Of a stretch of 64,000 nucleotides of DNA, positions 1-13,393 are shown piece by piece (position 1 is the first letter of the stretch; every line of letters starts with the position of its first letter). The DNA lies in NCBI GenBank assembly GCA_947458265.1, contig CANGYF010000016.1, positions 38,013-102,012 on the forward strand, written 5' to 3'. The stretch is from Betaproteobacteria bacterium (GTDB taxonomy: Bacteria > Pseudomonadota > Gammaproteobacteria > Burkholderiales > CAIKXV01). The position numbers were made by a program, and so were the translations under genes. The notes under the pieces are model-generated. The model saw only the letters and a program-made list of their open reading frames with translations, was not told the origin of the DNA and did no database searches.

Positions 1-1068
1 GACACGATCGTTCAGTTCCGACACGAAGCGGGTCAGCGGCTCGGCGGCGACGCCCTGTGCCAGCAGGTTGCGTGCAAGCACGCGGATGTCGCCGGTGGCC
101 GCGGCCAGCGCATCGATGTCTCCCGCGCCGTCGATGCGCTGCGCGACGCGGAAGAACGACACCCGTTGCAGCGCGAACACGTCGCGCTGCGAAACCACGC
201 CGGCGAAGCGCCCGTCGCGCACGACGACTACATGGCGGACCGAATGGCGCACCATGCACAGCACTGCATCGCCTACGGTTGCATCGTGCGCCAGCGCGTG
301 CACGCCCGCGGTCATCAGCGCCGAGATCGGTGCCGCGCGGTCGAGGCGATCCAGCGCCGCACGGTCGACCACGTCGCGCTCGGTGAAGATGCCGACCGGA
401 CGGGCGTCGCCGTCCACCACCACCATGCAGCCGATGCGCTCGCGGCGCATCGTGTCGAGCACGCTGGCGACCGGCGTGTCTGGCATGCAGCCCAGTGGCG
501 CGCGGCCGATCAGCTCCGACAGCGCGCTGGTCATCGACTGCTCGCCGCTGGATGCCTCGTTGTAGCGCGCCTGCAGCGCCGCGCGCGACTGCTCCAGCAT
601 CGCCCGCAGCCGCTGCGAGCAGAACGCCTGCAGCAGCGGGCTCTCGGCCACTACCGCGCGGAAGGTATCGCCATCGATCTCGTGGCAGAACACGTCGCCG
701 ATCGCGCGGTAGGTGCAGGCGACCGGGCGCCGGTCGAGCACCGCGGTGACCGGGAACAGCTCGCCGGCCTGCAGGGGCTCGTCCGCGTCGCCCGGGTTGG
801 ACCAGGCGGAGGGCACCTGCCGCTCGATCCGGCCGCGCTGCACGACCAGTACATGCGAGGGCGGTCCGTCGTCGGGTGAGAGCAGAGTGTCGCCGGGCGG
901 GCAGTAGCGGATGCGGGCGGCGGCGGCGAGGCGCGCGACGTGGGCCGCCTCCATGCGGTCGAAGGGGGGATGGGTGTGGAGGAAGGCGGCGGTGGCGGCG
1001 ACCGGCGCCGAGAGGGCGATCGCGGATGTGGAGGACATGGGCGGACTCGACTGGCGTTGCGTGACCAT
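1..1068 (-). CDS. cNMP-binding / CBS-pair / DUF294-type signalling protein (3' end beyond window)
   Basis: My translation of the minus strand stays open to the left edge, so the C-terminus is missing. From the N-terminus it shows a cyclic-nucleotide-binding-like region (about residues 35-150), then two CBS motifs (about 185-300) containing VVVDGDARPVGIFTERDVVD and VVVRDGRFAGVVSQRDVFAL. After these comes the beginning of a DUF294-like nucleotidyltransferase domain (LARNLLAQGVAAEPLTRFVS). Proteins of this build are thought to sense nucleotides and carry a GlnD-like nucleotidyltransferase fold, but their substrates are mostly unknown. The start is uncertain: ATG at 1068 gives the longest form, ATG at 1038 is an alternative, and neither has a clear ribosome-binding site. 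Confidence 0.8.
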   Translation of the reverse strand, partial: MVTQRQSSPPMSSTSAIALSAPVAATAAFLHTHPPFDRMEAAHVARLAAAARIRYCPPGDTLLSPDDGPPSHVLVVQRGRIERQVPSAWSNPGDADEPLQAGELFPVTAVLDRRPVACTYRAIGDVFCHEIDGDTFRAVVAESPLLQAFCSQRLRAMLEQSRAALQARYNEASSGEQSMTSALSELIGRAPLGCMPDTPVASVLDTMRRERIGCMVVVDGDARPVGIFTERDVVDRAALDRLDRAAPISALMTAGVHALAHDATVGDAVLCMVRHSVRHVVVVRDGRFAGVVSQRDVFALQRVSFFRVAQRIDGAGDIDALAAATGDIRVLARNLLAQGVAAEPLTRFVSELNDRV

Positions 1069-1127
1069 GGCACAAAGTGGGCGGTGGAGGCTACTGGATC
1101 CCAGGCTCTGTGTCCGGATGGCGGCCG

Positions 1128-1184
1128 GATACTACCAATCAGCCGGACGTTGACTGCAAATCTGCCGAGCCCGATACTACCAAT
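1128..1184. repeat. Two 12-bp direct repeats between divergent genes
   Basis: GATACTACCAAT occurs at 1128-1139 and again at 1173-1184, 45 bp apart start to start. It lies in the short divergent region between the CBS protein and the AAA ATPase. The following bases are also similar (CAGCCGG versus TCACCGG). The arrangement could be a paired operator or the trace of a small duplication. Nothing else in the window resembles it. Confidence 0.5.
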
Positions 1185-1210
1185 TCACCGGTTCGTGGAG
1201 AGGATGCGGC

Positions 1211-2431
1211 ATGTTCGATCGCCTGATCGAGCCCCGGGTGCAGGAAGCCCTGGCTGATACTCCGGTCGTCCTGGTCACGGGGCCGCGCCGGGCTGGAAAG
1301 ACCACGCTCGTCCGGAAGATGGCCGACGTCGGGCGTTCCTATGTCACTCTCGACGACCAGACCGTCCTGGAAGCCGCCCGATCCGACCCGGCCGGTTTCG
1401 TCAGGGGGGTCGACCGCACCATCATCGACGAGATCCAGCGGGCGCCCGAACTCCTGCTTGCGATCAAGAAGTCTGTCGACGAGGACCGTCGTCCGGGTCG
1501 ATTCCTGCTCACCGGTTCGGCCAACGTGATGACGCTGCCTCGCGTCGCCGACAGTCTTGCGGGCCGGATCGAGACCATCGGCATGCTGCCGCTGGCGCAG
1601 GCGGAGATCGGGCGCCAGGCACCCAGCTTCCTCGGAAGGCTGTTCGACGGGACGCTGCAGGGCGGGAAGGACGCTGTCGTCGGCGACGACCTGGTCCAGC
1701 TCGTGCTCCGCGGCGGTTTCCCTGAGGCCCTCGACCGCGGCACGGAACGGCGCCGGCAGGACTGGGCGCGCGCCTATCTTTCCTCGATCCTGACCCGCGA
1801 CCTGCGGGACATCGCCGAGGTGGAACGACTGTCCGAGCTGCCGAAGTTCCTGCGCCTGGTGGCCGAGCATTCCGGGCAACTGGTGAACTTCTCCCGGCTT
1901 GCAGGCGGCATCGGCGTCAACCACCGCACCGGGCAGCGCTACGTCGGCCTGCTCGAGCAGGTCTTCCTGGTCGCAACCGTCCAGCCCTGGTTCAACAATG
2001 CGCTCAAGCGCATGGTCAGGACACCGAAGCTGCACTTCCTCGACCCAGGCCTGCTGGCGACGGTACGCGGGCTCACCTTCGCGCGGGTCAAGGGCGATCG
2101 CGGCACGTTCGGAGCGCTCCTCGAGAGCTTCGTGTTCTCGGAGGTGCTGAAGCTGCTGGCCGCATCGGAGCAGCACCTCATGGCGTACCACTTCCGTGAT
2201 CGCGACACGCGGGAGGTGGACATCGTGCTCGAGCGAGACGACGGCACCATCGCCGGCATCGAGGTGAAGGCGAGTGCGACAGTGCGGGCCGCAGACTTCG
2301 CAGGGCTGCGCGCGCTGGCGGAGGCCTGCGGGGATCGGTTCGCGTTCGGCGTCGTCCTATACGACGGCGCGGATCGCGTGCCGTTCGGTGACCGGCTTGC
2401 GGCTGCGCCGCTCTCGTGCCTGTGGGCGTGA
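1211..2431 (+). CDS. AAA family ATPase with DUF4143 C-terminal domain
   Basis: This 406-residue protein has a Walker A loop, GPRRAGKTT (residues 24-32), and a Walker B segment, TIIDEIQRAP (about 70-79). A sensor-like LLTGSAN follows, and the C-terminal half resembles the DUF4143 nuclease-like fold (KLHFLDPGLLATVRG, then a late EVDIVLERDDGTIAGIEVKAS). The late E-V-D...E-V-K pattern is typical of the PD-(D/E)XK-like core in this family. Members are common, solitary and of unknown function; roles in defence or as mobile cargo have been suggested but are unproven. It stands alone here, divergent from the CBS gene and convergent with acs. The ATG at 1211 lies closely after GTGGAGAGGATG, a plausible ribosome-binding site. 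Confidence 0.88.
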   Translation: MFDRLIEPRVQEALADTPVVLVTGPRRAGKTTLVRKMADVGRSYVTLDDQTVLEAARSDPAGFVRGVDRTIIDEIQRAPELLLAIKKSVDEDRRPGRFLLTGSANVMTLPRVADSLAGRIETIGMLPLAQAEIGRQAPSFLGRLFDGTLQGGKDAVVGDDLVQLVLRGGFPEALDRGTERRRQDWARAYLSSILTRDLRDIAEVERLSELPKFLRLVAEHSGQLVNFSRLAGGIGVNHRTGQRYVGLLEQVFLVATVQPWFNNALKRMVRTPKLHFLDPGLLATVRGLTFARVKGDRGTFGALLESFVFSEVLKLLAASEQHLMAYHFRDRDTREVDIVLERDDGTIAGIEVKASATVRAADFAGLRALAEACGDRFAFGVVLYDGADRVPFGDRLAAAPLSCLWA

Positions 2432-2640
2432 GCGACCAGCGGATGGGGCGCGCCGGCTTCGGCCGACTCGTGGCGTTACCTCTGTGCGGCGTCGCCGAAA
2501 GCGGGCGCTGCGGTTGCATCGACCATTGCCATGCTTCCATGTGAAAGCTTTCGACATGAGCTCTGGCTCCGGAAGTCAGGCGGGGAGTGATCGAACGGAC
2601 AAGGCACGCCGGCGAAAATTTCTGCCGTTTGATTTGGCTC

Positions 2641-2685
2641 GATCAGACCGGAGGCTGTCAACGGTGTCTCCCGACAGCATTGATC
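2641..2685. terminator. Nested inverted repeats between the ATPase gene and acs
   Basis: The 282-bp gap between the ATPase stop and the acs stop is the only notable non-coding stretch here, and I see no gene in it. It holds GATCA (2641-2645) pairing with TGATC (2681-2685), and inside these GCTGTC (2654-2659) pairing with GACAGC (2673-2678). The position, beyond both convergent stops, suits a terminator or mRNA-stabilising hairpin. No T-run follows on either strand. Confidence 0.3.
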
Positions 2686-2713
2686 CAAACAGACTACTGC
2701 GACGACCACCGCC

Positions 2714-4678
<1,965 letters not shown>

Positions 4679-4698
4679 GGCTTCCTCCTTGGCTGCGA

Positions 4699-4716
4699 GC
4701 CCGCTTGCTCGCGGGC
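4699..4716 (-). promoter_or_regulatory. Hairpin in the acs leader
   Basis: GCCCGC (4699-4704) and GCGGGC (4711-4716) form a perfect six-pair stem with a six-base loop. It ends about ten bases before the acs Shine-Dalgarno on the minus strand. It could affect acs translation or mRNA stability, but this is only a structural observation. Confidence 0.3.
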
Positions 4717-4783
4717 CGACGCTGTTGTTGTGGAAAGATGGAATCATTATTCGCCGGGCCTGTAAAGCGGTACACTTGGGGCT

Positions 4784-4886
4784 CCATGGCGGGCCTCCCC
4801 GCATTGCAGCGTGGTGAATCTGGTCAGGTCCGGAAGGAAGCAGCCACAGCTACTCACTGCAAGTGCCGGGGGTCAGGCTCGCCACC
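4784..4886 (+). ncRNA. ffs: 4.5S signal recognition particle RNA (small bacterial type)
   Basis: The hallmark Ffh-binding core GGTCAGGTCCGGAAGGAAGC lies at about 4824-4843. The flanks close into one long hairpin: GGCGGGCCT (4788-4796) with AGGCTCGCC (4875-4883), CCCCGCA with TGCCGGGG, and GCAG with CTGC. Small-type SRP RNA binds Ffh and directs ribosome-nascent chain complexes to FtsY. The ends are approximate. TACACT at 4771-4776 is a possible -10 element. The position directly upstream of dnaX is common in proteobacteria. A spurious open frame runs from inside this RNA into dnaX and should not be taken as a dnaX N-terminus. Confidence 0.95.
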
Positions 4887-4994
4887 CTCATTCGTGCCCC
4901 GGACGCCGCGCGCCCGGTGGCGCCAGCAGCCGGTCTCCAGCGTATCGATGCAGCGGGTTCCCAGCGAGGCGGCGATTCTGAACGCGGGCCACCG

Positions 4995-6824
4995 ATGAGC
5001 GGCATGACACAGGCGCTGGCGCGCAAATGGAGACCCAGAGGCTTCCCGGAACTGACCGGGCAGGAGCATGTCGTGCGCGCGCTGGGCAATGCGCTCGACC
5101 GGGGCCGACTGCACCATGCCTGGCTGTTCACCGGTACGCGTGGCACCGGCAAGACGACGCTCGCGCGCATCCTGGCCAAGGCGCTCAACTGCGAGCGCGG
5201 GGTGTCCAGCACGCCCTGCGGCATGTGCGATGCCTGCCTGCAGATCGACGCCGGTCGTTTCGTCGACCTGATCGAGCTCGATGCAGCCTCGAACACCCAG
5301 GTCGACAGCATGCGCGAGCTGCTCGAGAACGCGATGTATGCGCCGACGGTGGGCCGCTACAAGGTCTACATCATCGACGAAGTGCACATGCTGTCGAAGT
5401 CGGCGTTCAACGCGATGCTGAAGACGCTGGAAGAGCCGCCCGAGCATGTGAAGTTCATCCTGGCCACCACCGATCCGCAGAAGATCCCGGTGACCGTGCT
5501 GTCGCGCTGCCTGCAGTTCAACCTGAAGAACATCGCGCCGCCGCTGATCACCGCGCGGCTGGGCTTCGTGCTGGGCGAGGAATCGGTTGCCTTCGAACCG
5601 GGCGCGCTGGTCCTGATCGCGCGCGCGGCGCAAGGCAGCCTGCGCGATGCGCTGTCGCTGACCGACCAGGCGATCGCCCATGGCGGCGGCCGGGTCGACG
5701 AGGCCGCGACGCGCGAGATGCTGGGCGTGATCGACCAGCGCTACCTGTTCGAACTGCTCGGGGCGGTGGCCCGCGCCGACGGCCCGGCCCTGGTGGCTGG
5801 CATCGAGAGCCTGGCCGAGCGTGGCATCGCCTTCGAGTCGGCACTGCGCGAGATGGCTGGCGTGCTGCACCGGCTGGCGGTGGTCCAGCTGGTACCCGAC
5901 GCCCTGCGCGACGACGACCCCGATGTCGTGCTCTGGCGCGACCTGGCTGCCGCGTTCAGTGCGCAGGAGGTGCAGCTCTGTTACCAGATCGCGGTGCAGG
6001 GCGTGGACGAGATCGGGCTGGCCCCGGACGAGCATGCCGGCTTCTCGATGTCGATGCTGCGCATGCTGGCCTTTGCGCCGGAGCGGGAGGGCAGCCCGGA
6101 ACCGGCCCGCACGGCTACCGCGCCCGCATCGCAGGCGGGGCGTATGACCGAAGGTGCACCGGCTTCGACCGGACGCGCCGTTGCAGCGCAAACCGCTGGC
6201 ACGTCGATTCCGGTGGCGGGTACGGTTGCGCCTGCCGCGCCTGCGGCCGCCGGCACGGCGCGTGCGGCACCCGCGGCTGCGGTGCCCGCGGTGGCACGGC
6301 CCGGCGGACAGGCCGCGGCGGCGCTCGCCGCCGCACGGGCTGCGGTCGAAAAAAAAAAGCTGAGCCGGGACGACTGGGCTGAGTTCGTCGCCTCGGCACG
6401 CGTGTCCGGCATGGCGCGCATGCTGGCCCAGCACTGCGCGCTGGCGCTGCACGAGAACGGCAGCGACAGCGACAGCGGCAGCGGCGTCGACCGGATCGAG
6501 CTGGTGCTGCCGGAGGCGCACCGCCACCTGCTCGAGAAGGCTTATCAGGATAAGCTCCAGCAGCATCTGTCGCGCGAGTTGGGCAACGAGGTGCAGCTGC
6601 GCGTGCGCCTGGGCGCGCCGGAGAATCAGACCCCGGTCGAGATCGACCGCCAGGTCCGCCACCGGCGGCAGGTTGATGCAGTAGCTGCGATCGAGTCCGA
6701 TCCGTTCGTGCGCAACCTGATCGAGCAGTTCGATGCCCGCCTCGACGAGGCGGCGATCACCCCCAGACCTCCCGAGACCCCCGCAGCGCCGGACGCTGCC
6801 AACACTGGACGAGACCCGACATGA
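4995..6824 (+). CDS. dnaX: DNA polymerase III subunits tau and gamma
   Basis: DnaX is the clamp-loader ATPase of the replicase. The 609-residue tau form begins [14 protein letters not shown]; a longer in-frame reading from 4863 was rejected because it lies partly in the SRP RNA and lacks homology. It contains Walker [10 protein letters not shown], the zinc cluster [16 protein letters not shown], the DEVHMLS Walker B, and the sensor [15 protein letters not shown]. An alanine-rich linker (about residues 370-450) precedes the tau-specific C-terminal domain. An A10 run at 6349-6358 contains the heptamer A AAA AAG. A -1 shift there ends at TGA 6380-6382 and would give a gamma form of about 462 residues. 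The stop overlaps the ybaB start (ATGA). Confidence 0.96.
   Translation: MSGMTQALARKWRPRGFPELTGQEHVVRALGNALDRGRLHHAWLFTGTRGTGKTTLARILAKALNCERGVSSTPCGMCDACLQIDAGRFVDLIELDAASNTQVDSMRELLENAMYAPTVGRYKVYIIDEVHMLSKSAFNAMLKTLEEPPEHVKFILATTDPQKIPVTVLSRCLQFNLKNIAPPLITARLGFVLGEESVAFEPGALVLIARAAQGSLRDALSLTDQAIAHGGGRVDEAATREMLGVIDQRYLFELLGAVARADGPALVAGIESLAERGIAFESALREMAGVLHRLAVVQLVPDALRDDDPDVVLWRDLAAAFSAQEVQLCYQIAVQGVDEIGLAPDEHAGFSMSMLRMLAFAPEREGSPEPARTATAPASQAGRMTEGAPASTGRAVAAQTAGTSIPVAGTVAPAAPAAAGTARAAPAAAVPAVARPGGQAAAALAAARAAVEKKKLSRDDWAEFVASARVSGMARMLAQHCALALHENGSDSDSGSGVDRIELVLPEAHRHLLEKAYQDKLQQHLSRELGNEVQLRVRLGAPENQTPVEIDRQVRHRRQVDAVAAIESDPFVRNLIEQFDARLDEAAITPRPPETPAAPDAANTGRDPT
6349..6389 (+). 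promoter_or_regulatory. Probable programmed -1 frameshift / slippage site in dnaX
   Basis: Ten consecutive A residues (6349-6358) followed by G hold the classical slippery heptamer A AAA AAG (6353-6359), correctly phased to the tau frame. After a -1 shift, translation reads K-A-E-P-G-R-L-G and stops at TGA 6380-6382. Downstream, GACGA (6369-6373) can pair with TCGTC (6385-6389), a possible stimulatory hairpin. In Escherichia coli this heptamer makes gamma by ribosomal frameshifting; in Thermus a longer A-run makes it by transcriptional slippage. Either mechanism could act here. Confidence 0.75.
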
Positions 6825-7144
6825 AAGGTGCCATCGGCAACTTGATGAAGCAGGCGCAGCAGATGCAGGAGAACATGCGCCGGATGCAGGAGCAGCTGGC
6901 CACGCAGGAGGTCGAAGGGCAGGCCGGTGCCGGGCTGGTGAAGGTCACCATGACCTGCCGCCACGACGTCAAGCGCGTGTCGATCGATCCGAGCGTGGTC
7001 GGCGACGACCGTGAACTGCTCGAGGATCTGGTCGCGGCCGCGGTCAACGACGCGGTGCGAAAGGTCGAGGCGACGGTGCAGGAGAAGATGGGTGCGATGA
7101 GCGCCGGCATGGGCCTGCCGCCCGGCCTGAAGCTGCCGTTCTGA
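6821..7144 (+). CDS. ybaB: YbaB/EbfC family nucleoid-associated protein
   Basis: This 107-residue protein has the family layout: an N-terminal helix rich in Met and Gln ([20 protein letters not shown]), then a conserved beta-sheet region with [13 protein letters not shown] and a C-terminal helix. YbaB-family proteins form dimers that bind DNA and are associated with the nucleoid. The gene overlaps dnaX by four bases (ATGA) and precedes recR, the conserved dnaX-ybaB-recR recombination/replication order. Translational coupling with dnaX is likely. The start is fixed by the overlap and by family length. Confidence 0.95.
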   Translation: MKGAIGNLMKQAQQMQENMRRMQEQLATQEVEGQAGAGLVKVTMTCRHDVKRVSIDPSVVGDDRELLEDLVAAAVNDAVRKVEATVQEKMGAMSAGMGLPPGLKLPF

Positions 7145-7202
7145 CGCGCCGCTCCCGCTCCTTCCGTCCCGCCGCGCCCTCGACGCCTGCGTCGCCGACC
7201 GC

Positions 7203-7802
7203 ATGTCGAATCCCCCGAGCGCACTCGCCGCGCTGATGGAGGCGCTGCGCTGCCTGCCCGGCGTCGGCCCGAAGAGTGCGCAGCGGATGGCCTACCACCT
7301 GCTGCAGCACGATCGCGAGGGCGCGAAGCGGCTGGGTGCGAGCCTCGGGCGGGCGCTGACCGACGTCCACCATTGCGAGCTGTGCAACGATTTCAGCGAC
7401 ACGCCGCTGTGCACGCTGTGCGCATCGCCCCGGCGCGACGAGACGAAGCTGTGCATCGTCGAGATGCCTGCGGACGTGCTGATGGTCGAGCAGGCGCGTT
7501 GCTTCGCCGGCCGGTATTTCGTGCTGATGGGACGGCTGTCGCCGCTCGATGGCATGGGTCCTGCGGAGCTCGACCTGGAACGCCTGGCCGCGCGAGCGCT
7601 GGACGGCAAGGTCAACGAGGTCATACTTGCCATGAATTACACCGTCGAGGGCGAGGCCACGGCCCACTACCTTGGCGAACTGCTCGGCGCGCGTGGCCTG
7701 TCCTGCACGCGGATCGCACGCGGCATCCCGGTCGGCGGCGAACTCGAGCATGTCGACAGCGGCACACTGGCACAGGCGATACATGAGCGCAAAAGGGTCT
7801 AA
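7203..7802 (+). CDS. recR: recombination mediator protein RecR
   Basis: RecR works with RecF and RecO to load RecA onto SSB-coated gapped DNA. The 199-residue protein has the helix-hairpin-helix ([17 protein letters not shown]), the four-cysteine zinc finger ([16 protein letters not shown]), the Toprim domain starting at [14 protein letters not shown], and the C-terminal [19 protein letters not shown] motif. Length and motifs are all standard. It ends 20 bases inside the start of rluB in a different frame, so the two may be translationally coupled. Confidence 0.97.
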   Translation: MSNPPSALAALMEALRCLPGVGPKSAQRMAYHLLQHDREGAKRLGASLGRALTDVHHCELCNDFSDTPLCTLCASPRRDETKLCIVEMPADVLMVEQARCFAGRYFVLMGRLSPLDGMGPAELDLERLAARALDGKVNEVILAMNYTVEGEATAHYLGELLGARGLSCTRIARGIPVGGELEHVDSGTLAQAIHERKRV

Positions 7803-9426
7803 GTCACGCAAAACGCGCGGAGCGAGCGGGCCGCGGCCCGGCCCGCGCAGCGGTGGTCCGAAGAAGCCGGGTAGCCGGGGCGGTCCTTCGCGCATGCCCG
7901 GTGCCGGTCCAAGGGCCGGGTTCCGTGCGGCACCGACCAGTGCTCCGGGTGGTGGCCGTCGGCCACGGCCGGCCGGACCGGCGGCTGGCGAGGGACGTGA
8001 GACGCACTCCGGCGGTCGCGGGTCTGCTGGTTCGGTACGCGCCGGCCGACCGGGGGCGGCCGAGTCCGAACGCGCCCGGCGCTCAGGGCCGGTCGATTCC
8101 GAACGTGGCGGCCGGCCAGGGCCAGCCGAGTCCGCACGTGCCGGCCGGCCAGGGCCAGCTGGCAGGGCCCGACCCAGCCGTGCCGGGGGCAAGGCGCGTA
8201 CACCGTTCAGGCCGCCTCAGCGACCGTCGAAGACCTCGTCCGACGATACACCGCCGCGCGGTCGTGGCACCGCGGCGGCCGGCGGCTTCCGGCGCGCGGC
8301 ACCGGGCGACGGCGACAGCCGGTTCGACGAGGTCGCCGGCGGCTATCCGCCAGCCTTCGTGCCGCCGGACTTCGCGCCAGCGGCGCGCGTACCCGTCGGG
8401 CCGACCCAGAAGCTGCAGAAGGTACTGGCCGACGCCGGCATCGGATCGCGCCGGGCGATGGAGACGCTGATCGGCCGCGGTGCGGTCACGGTCAACGGCC
8501 GTCCGGCGACGATCGGTACCCGCGTGGAGGTCGGCGATGGCACCCATCCGGGCGACGTGATCGCCATCGATGGCCGGCGCATCCGCGCGCGCGCCGGCGA
8601 GCTGCCCAAGGTGCTGCTCTACCACAAGCCGGAAGGCGAGATCGTCTCGCATGACGACCCGTCCGGCCGCGCGTCGGTGTTCGATGCCCTTCCGCGGCTG
8701 CGCAGCGGCAAGTGGCTGTCGGTCGGGCGCCTCGACTTCAACACCAGCGGCCTGCTGATCTTCACCGACTCGGGCGACTTCGCCAACGCCTTGATGCATC
8801 CGAGCTTCGGCAACGAGCGCGAGTACGCCGTGCGCGTGCTCGGCACGCTGTCGCCCGAGCAGCTCAGGCAGTTGACGACCGGTATCGAGCTGGTGGACGG
8901 ACCGGCACGGTTCGAATCGATCCATGACGGCGGCGGCGAAGGTGTGAACCGCTGGTACCGGGTGGTGGTCACCGAAGGACGCAACAGGCTGGTGCGGCGG
9001 CTGTTCGAGGCGCACCGGATGACCGTCAGCCGGCTGATGCGGGTCCGGTTCGGGCCGATCGAGCTGCCGTCCAAGCTCAAGCGCGGCCAGTTCCTGTCGC
9101 TGACCGACGAGGAAGTGCTCGCGATCCAGGCGCGCATCGAACGCGATGCGGACAACGCGGCCGCTCCGGCCAGCGTGCAGGCACGGCCGCCGGGCCGCCA
9201 GCGCCCGCGTGCCCCGGCAGAGGACTTGCCCAGGCTCGGCGTGCCGGAGGGCAAGCCGGGGCGCAAACGACTCGATCGACGCGTGCCGCGTGCGCCGGCC
9301 GCGCGCCCTTCGGCTGCTAGCGGCCGCCCTGGCGCTTCCGGCCGGCCGGGCCAGCCGGCGGGGCGAGGTCCTCGCGCGCCAGCACGCACACCGAAGACAC
9401 CGGCGCGGTCGTCTCGATCCAGGTGA
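7783..9426 (+). CDS. rluB: 23S rRNA pseudouridine synthase, RluB-like, with long basic extension
   Basis: The enzyme isomerises uridine to pseudouridine in 23S rRNA (position 2605 for Escherichia coli RluB). The core holds an S4 RNA-binding domain (about residues 207-250, [20 protein letters not shown]) and the catalytic motif [14 protein letters not shown] with Asp 318. About 200 residues rich in Arg, Gly, Pro, Ala and Ser precede the core, including four imperfect 11-residue repeats, and a basic tail follows it. Such disordered arms are frequent in betaproteobacterial RluB and probably bind RNA. ATG 7783 was chosen over the upstream in-frame ATG 7672, which lies deep in recR. The 3' end overlaps the convergent prmB by 110 bp. 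RluB rather than RluE/RluF is an inference from context. Confidence 0.88.
   Translation: MSAKGSKSRKTRGASGPRPGPRSGGPKKPGSRGGPSRMPGAGPRAGFRAAPTSAPGGGRRPRPAGPAAGEGRETHSGGRGSAGSVRAGRPGAAESERARRSGPVDSERGGRPGPAESARAGRPGPAGRARPSRAGGKARTPFRPPQRPSKTSSDDTPPRGRGTAAAGGFRRAAPGDGDSRFDEVAGGYPPAFVPPDFAPAARVPVGPTQKLQKVLADAGIGSRRAMETLIGRGAVTVNGRPATIGTRVEVGDGTHPGDVIAIDGRRIRARAGELPKVLLYHKPEGEIVSHDDPSGRASVFDALPRLRSGKWLSVGRLDFNTSGLLIFTDSGDFANALMHPSFGNEREYAVRVLGTLSPEQLRQLTTGIELVDGPARFESIHDGGGEGVNRWYRVVVTEGRNRLVRRLFEAHRMTVSRLMRVRFGPIELPSKLKRGQFLSLTDEEVLAIQARIERDADNAAAPASVQARPPGRQRPRAPAEDLPRLGVPEGKPGRKRLDRRVPRAPAARPSAASGRPGASGRPGQPAGRGPRAPARTPKTPARSSRSR
8047..8178 (+). repeat. Four tandem 33-bp repeats within rluB
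   Basis: The DNA encodes four imperfect 11-residue units: [33 protein letters not shown] and [11 protein letters not shown] (residues 89-132 of RluB). The last two units share a long stretch of near-identical DNA containing GGCCGGCCAGGGCCAGC. This in-frame minisatellite lies in the disordered basic arm and may vary in copy number between strains. Confidence 0.75.
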
Positions 9427-10321
9427 ACGGCAGCCGGGGGAACGCGGCCTCCAGTGCGTCACGGCTGTTGCCGACTTCCATCACCAGCCGCCCGCCCGGC
9501 TCGAGATGCGCCGGGGCCTCGGCAAGGATGGTGCGCACCAGGTCCAGGCCATCCTCGCCGCCGGCCAGTGCGCCCACCGGCTCGTGCAGGTACTCCGCCG
9601 GCAGGGCGGCCATCGCCGGGCCGTCGACGTAGGGCGGATTGGTGAGGATCAGGTCGTAGCGCCGCTCGCCCAGCGGCTGGTAGAGGTCGCCCTCGAACAG
9701 CGCCAGACGATCGGCCAGGCCGTAGTCGTCGACGTTCATCCGGGCGACGGCGAGCGCATCCGGGCTCAGCTCGACGGCATCGACGTCGGCCTCCGGGAAA
9801 CGCAGCGCGGCGACGATCGCCAGGCAGGCCGAGCCGGTGCACAGGTCGAGCACCCGTCGGACACGACCGTCGTCTATGCCCAGCGGCTCGAGGTCCTCGC
9901 GCAGGACTTCGGCGATGTAGGAACGCGGCACGATGACCCGCTGGTCGATGCGGAAACGCAGGTCGCCCAGCCAGGCCTCGCCGGTGAGGTAGGCGGCGGG
10001 GATGCGTTCGTCGATCCGGCGGCGCAGGATGTCGGCGAGCGCCTGCCGCTCGTCATCGAGCAGGCGGGCATCGAGAAAGGGTTCAAGCAGGTCGAGCGGC
10101 AGGCCGAGCGTGCGCTGGCAAAGGTAGACCGCTTCGTCCCAGGCGCTGGCGTTGCCGTGGCCGAAGAACACGCCGGCCTTCTCGAAGCGGGTGACCGCAA
10201 GGCGGATGAAGTCGCGCAGCGTCGAAAGCTGCTGCACGGCGGCGACGAAAGGATCGCCGGCCGCAGCGACCGGATCGACACCCTTTGCAGAATGGCTTGC
10301 GCCTGGGGACACGTGTCGCAT
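9317..10321 (-). CDS. prmB: 50S ribosomal protein L3 N5-glutamine methyltransferase
   Basis: PrmB methylates a glutamine of ribosomal protein L3 using S-adenosylmethionine. The 334-residue product has the PrmB/PrmC helical N-domain, SAM motif I (VLDLCTGSACLAIVAAL), and the glutamine-binding signature LTNPPYVDG. The upstream in-frame extension beginning at 10498 is arginine-rich, lies inside the neighbouring PPOX gene and was rejected; ATG 10321 begins nine bases after that gene stops. The last 110 bp are antisense to the 3' end of rluB. PrmB is preferred to PrmC from its sequence and absence of prfA nearby. Confidence 0.92.
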   Translation of the reverse strand: MRHVSPGASHSAKGVDPVAAAGDPFVAAVQQLSTLRDFIRLAVTRFEKAGVFFGHGNASAWDEAVYLCQRTLGLPLDLLEPFLDARLLDDERQALADILRRRIDERIPAAYLTGEAWLGDLRFRIDQRVIVPRSYIAEVLREDLEPLGIDDGRVRRVLDLCTGSACLAIVAALRFPEADVDAVELSPDALAVARMNVDDYGLADRLALFEGDLYQPLGERRYDLILTNPPYVDGPAMAALPAEYLHEPVGALAGGEDGLDLVRTILAEAPAHLEPGGRLVMEVGNSRDALEAAFPRLPFTWIETTAPVSSVCVLAREDLAPPAGPAGRKRQGGR

Positions 10322-10329
10322 CGGCGGGT

Positions 10330-13324
<2,995 letters not shown>

Positions 13325-13393
13325 CTCCGCGGGCGCCTCGGGTTCATGGCCGCCCCAGCGGGCGGTGATTCGGGAAAGAGCGTCGCGGGGAGG

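Noticed and set aside
4863..4994. N-terminal extension of DnaX starting inside the SRP RNA
   Set aside because: The extension lacks homology and overlaps the structured RNA; the DnaX family starts at the ALARKWRP region.
6349..6358. A10 run as a sequencing error that breaks dnaX
   Set aside because: The tau frame remains open and homologous on both sides with ten A residues, so the count is consistent with an intact gene and a slippery site.
8047..8178. Possible CRISPR-like array in the regularly repeated GC-rich stretch
   Set aside because: The repeats are contiguous 33-bp units in frame with rluB and have no spacers.
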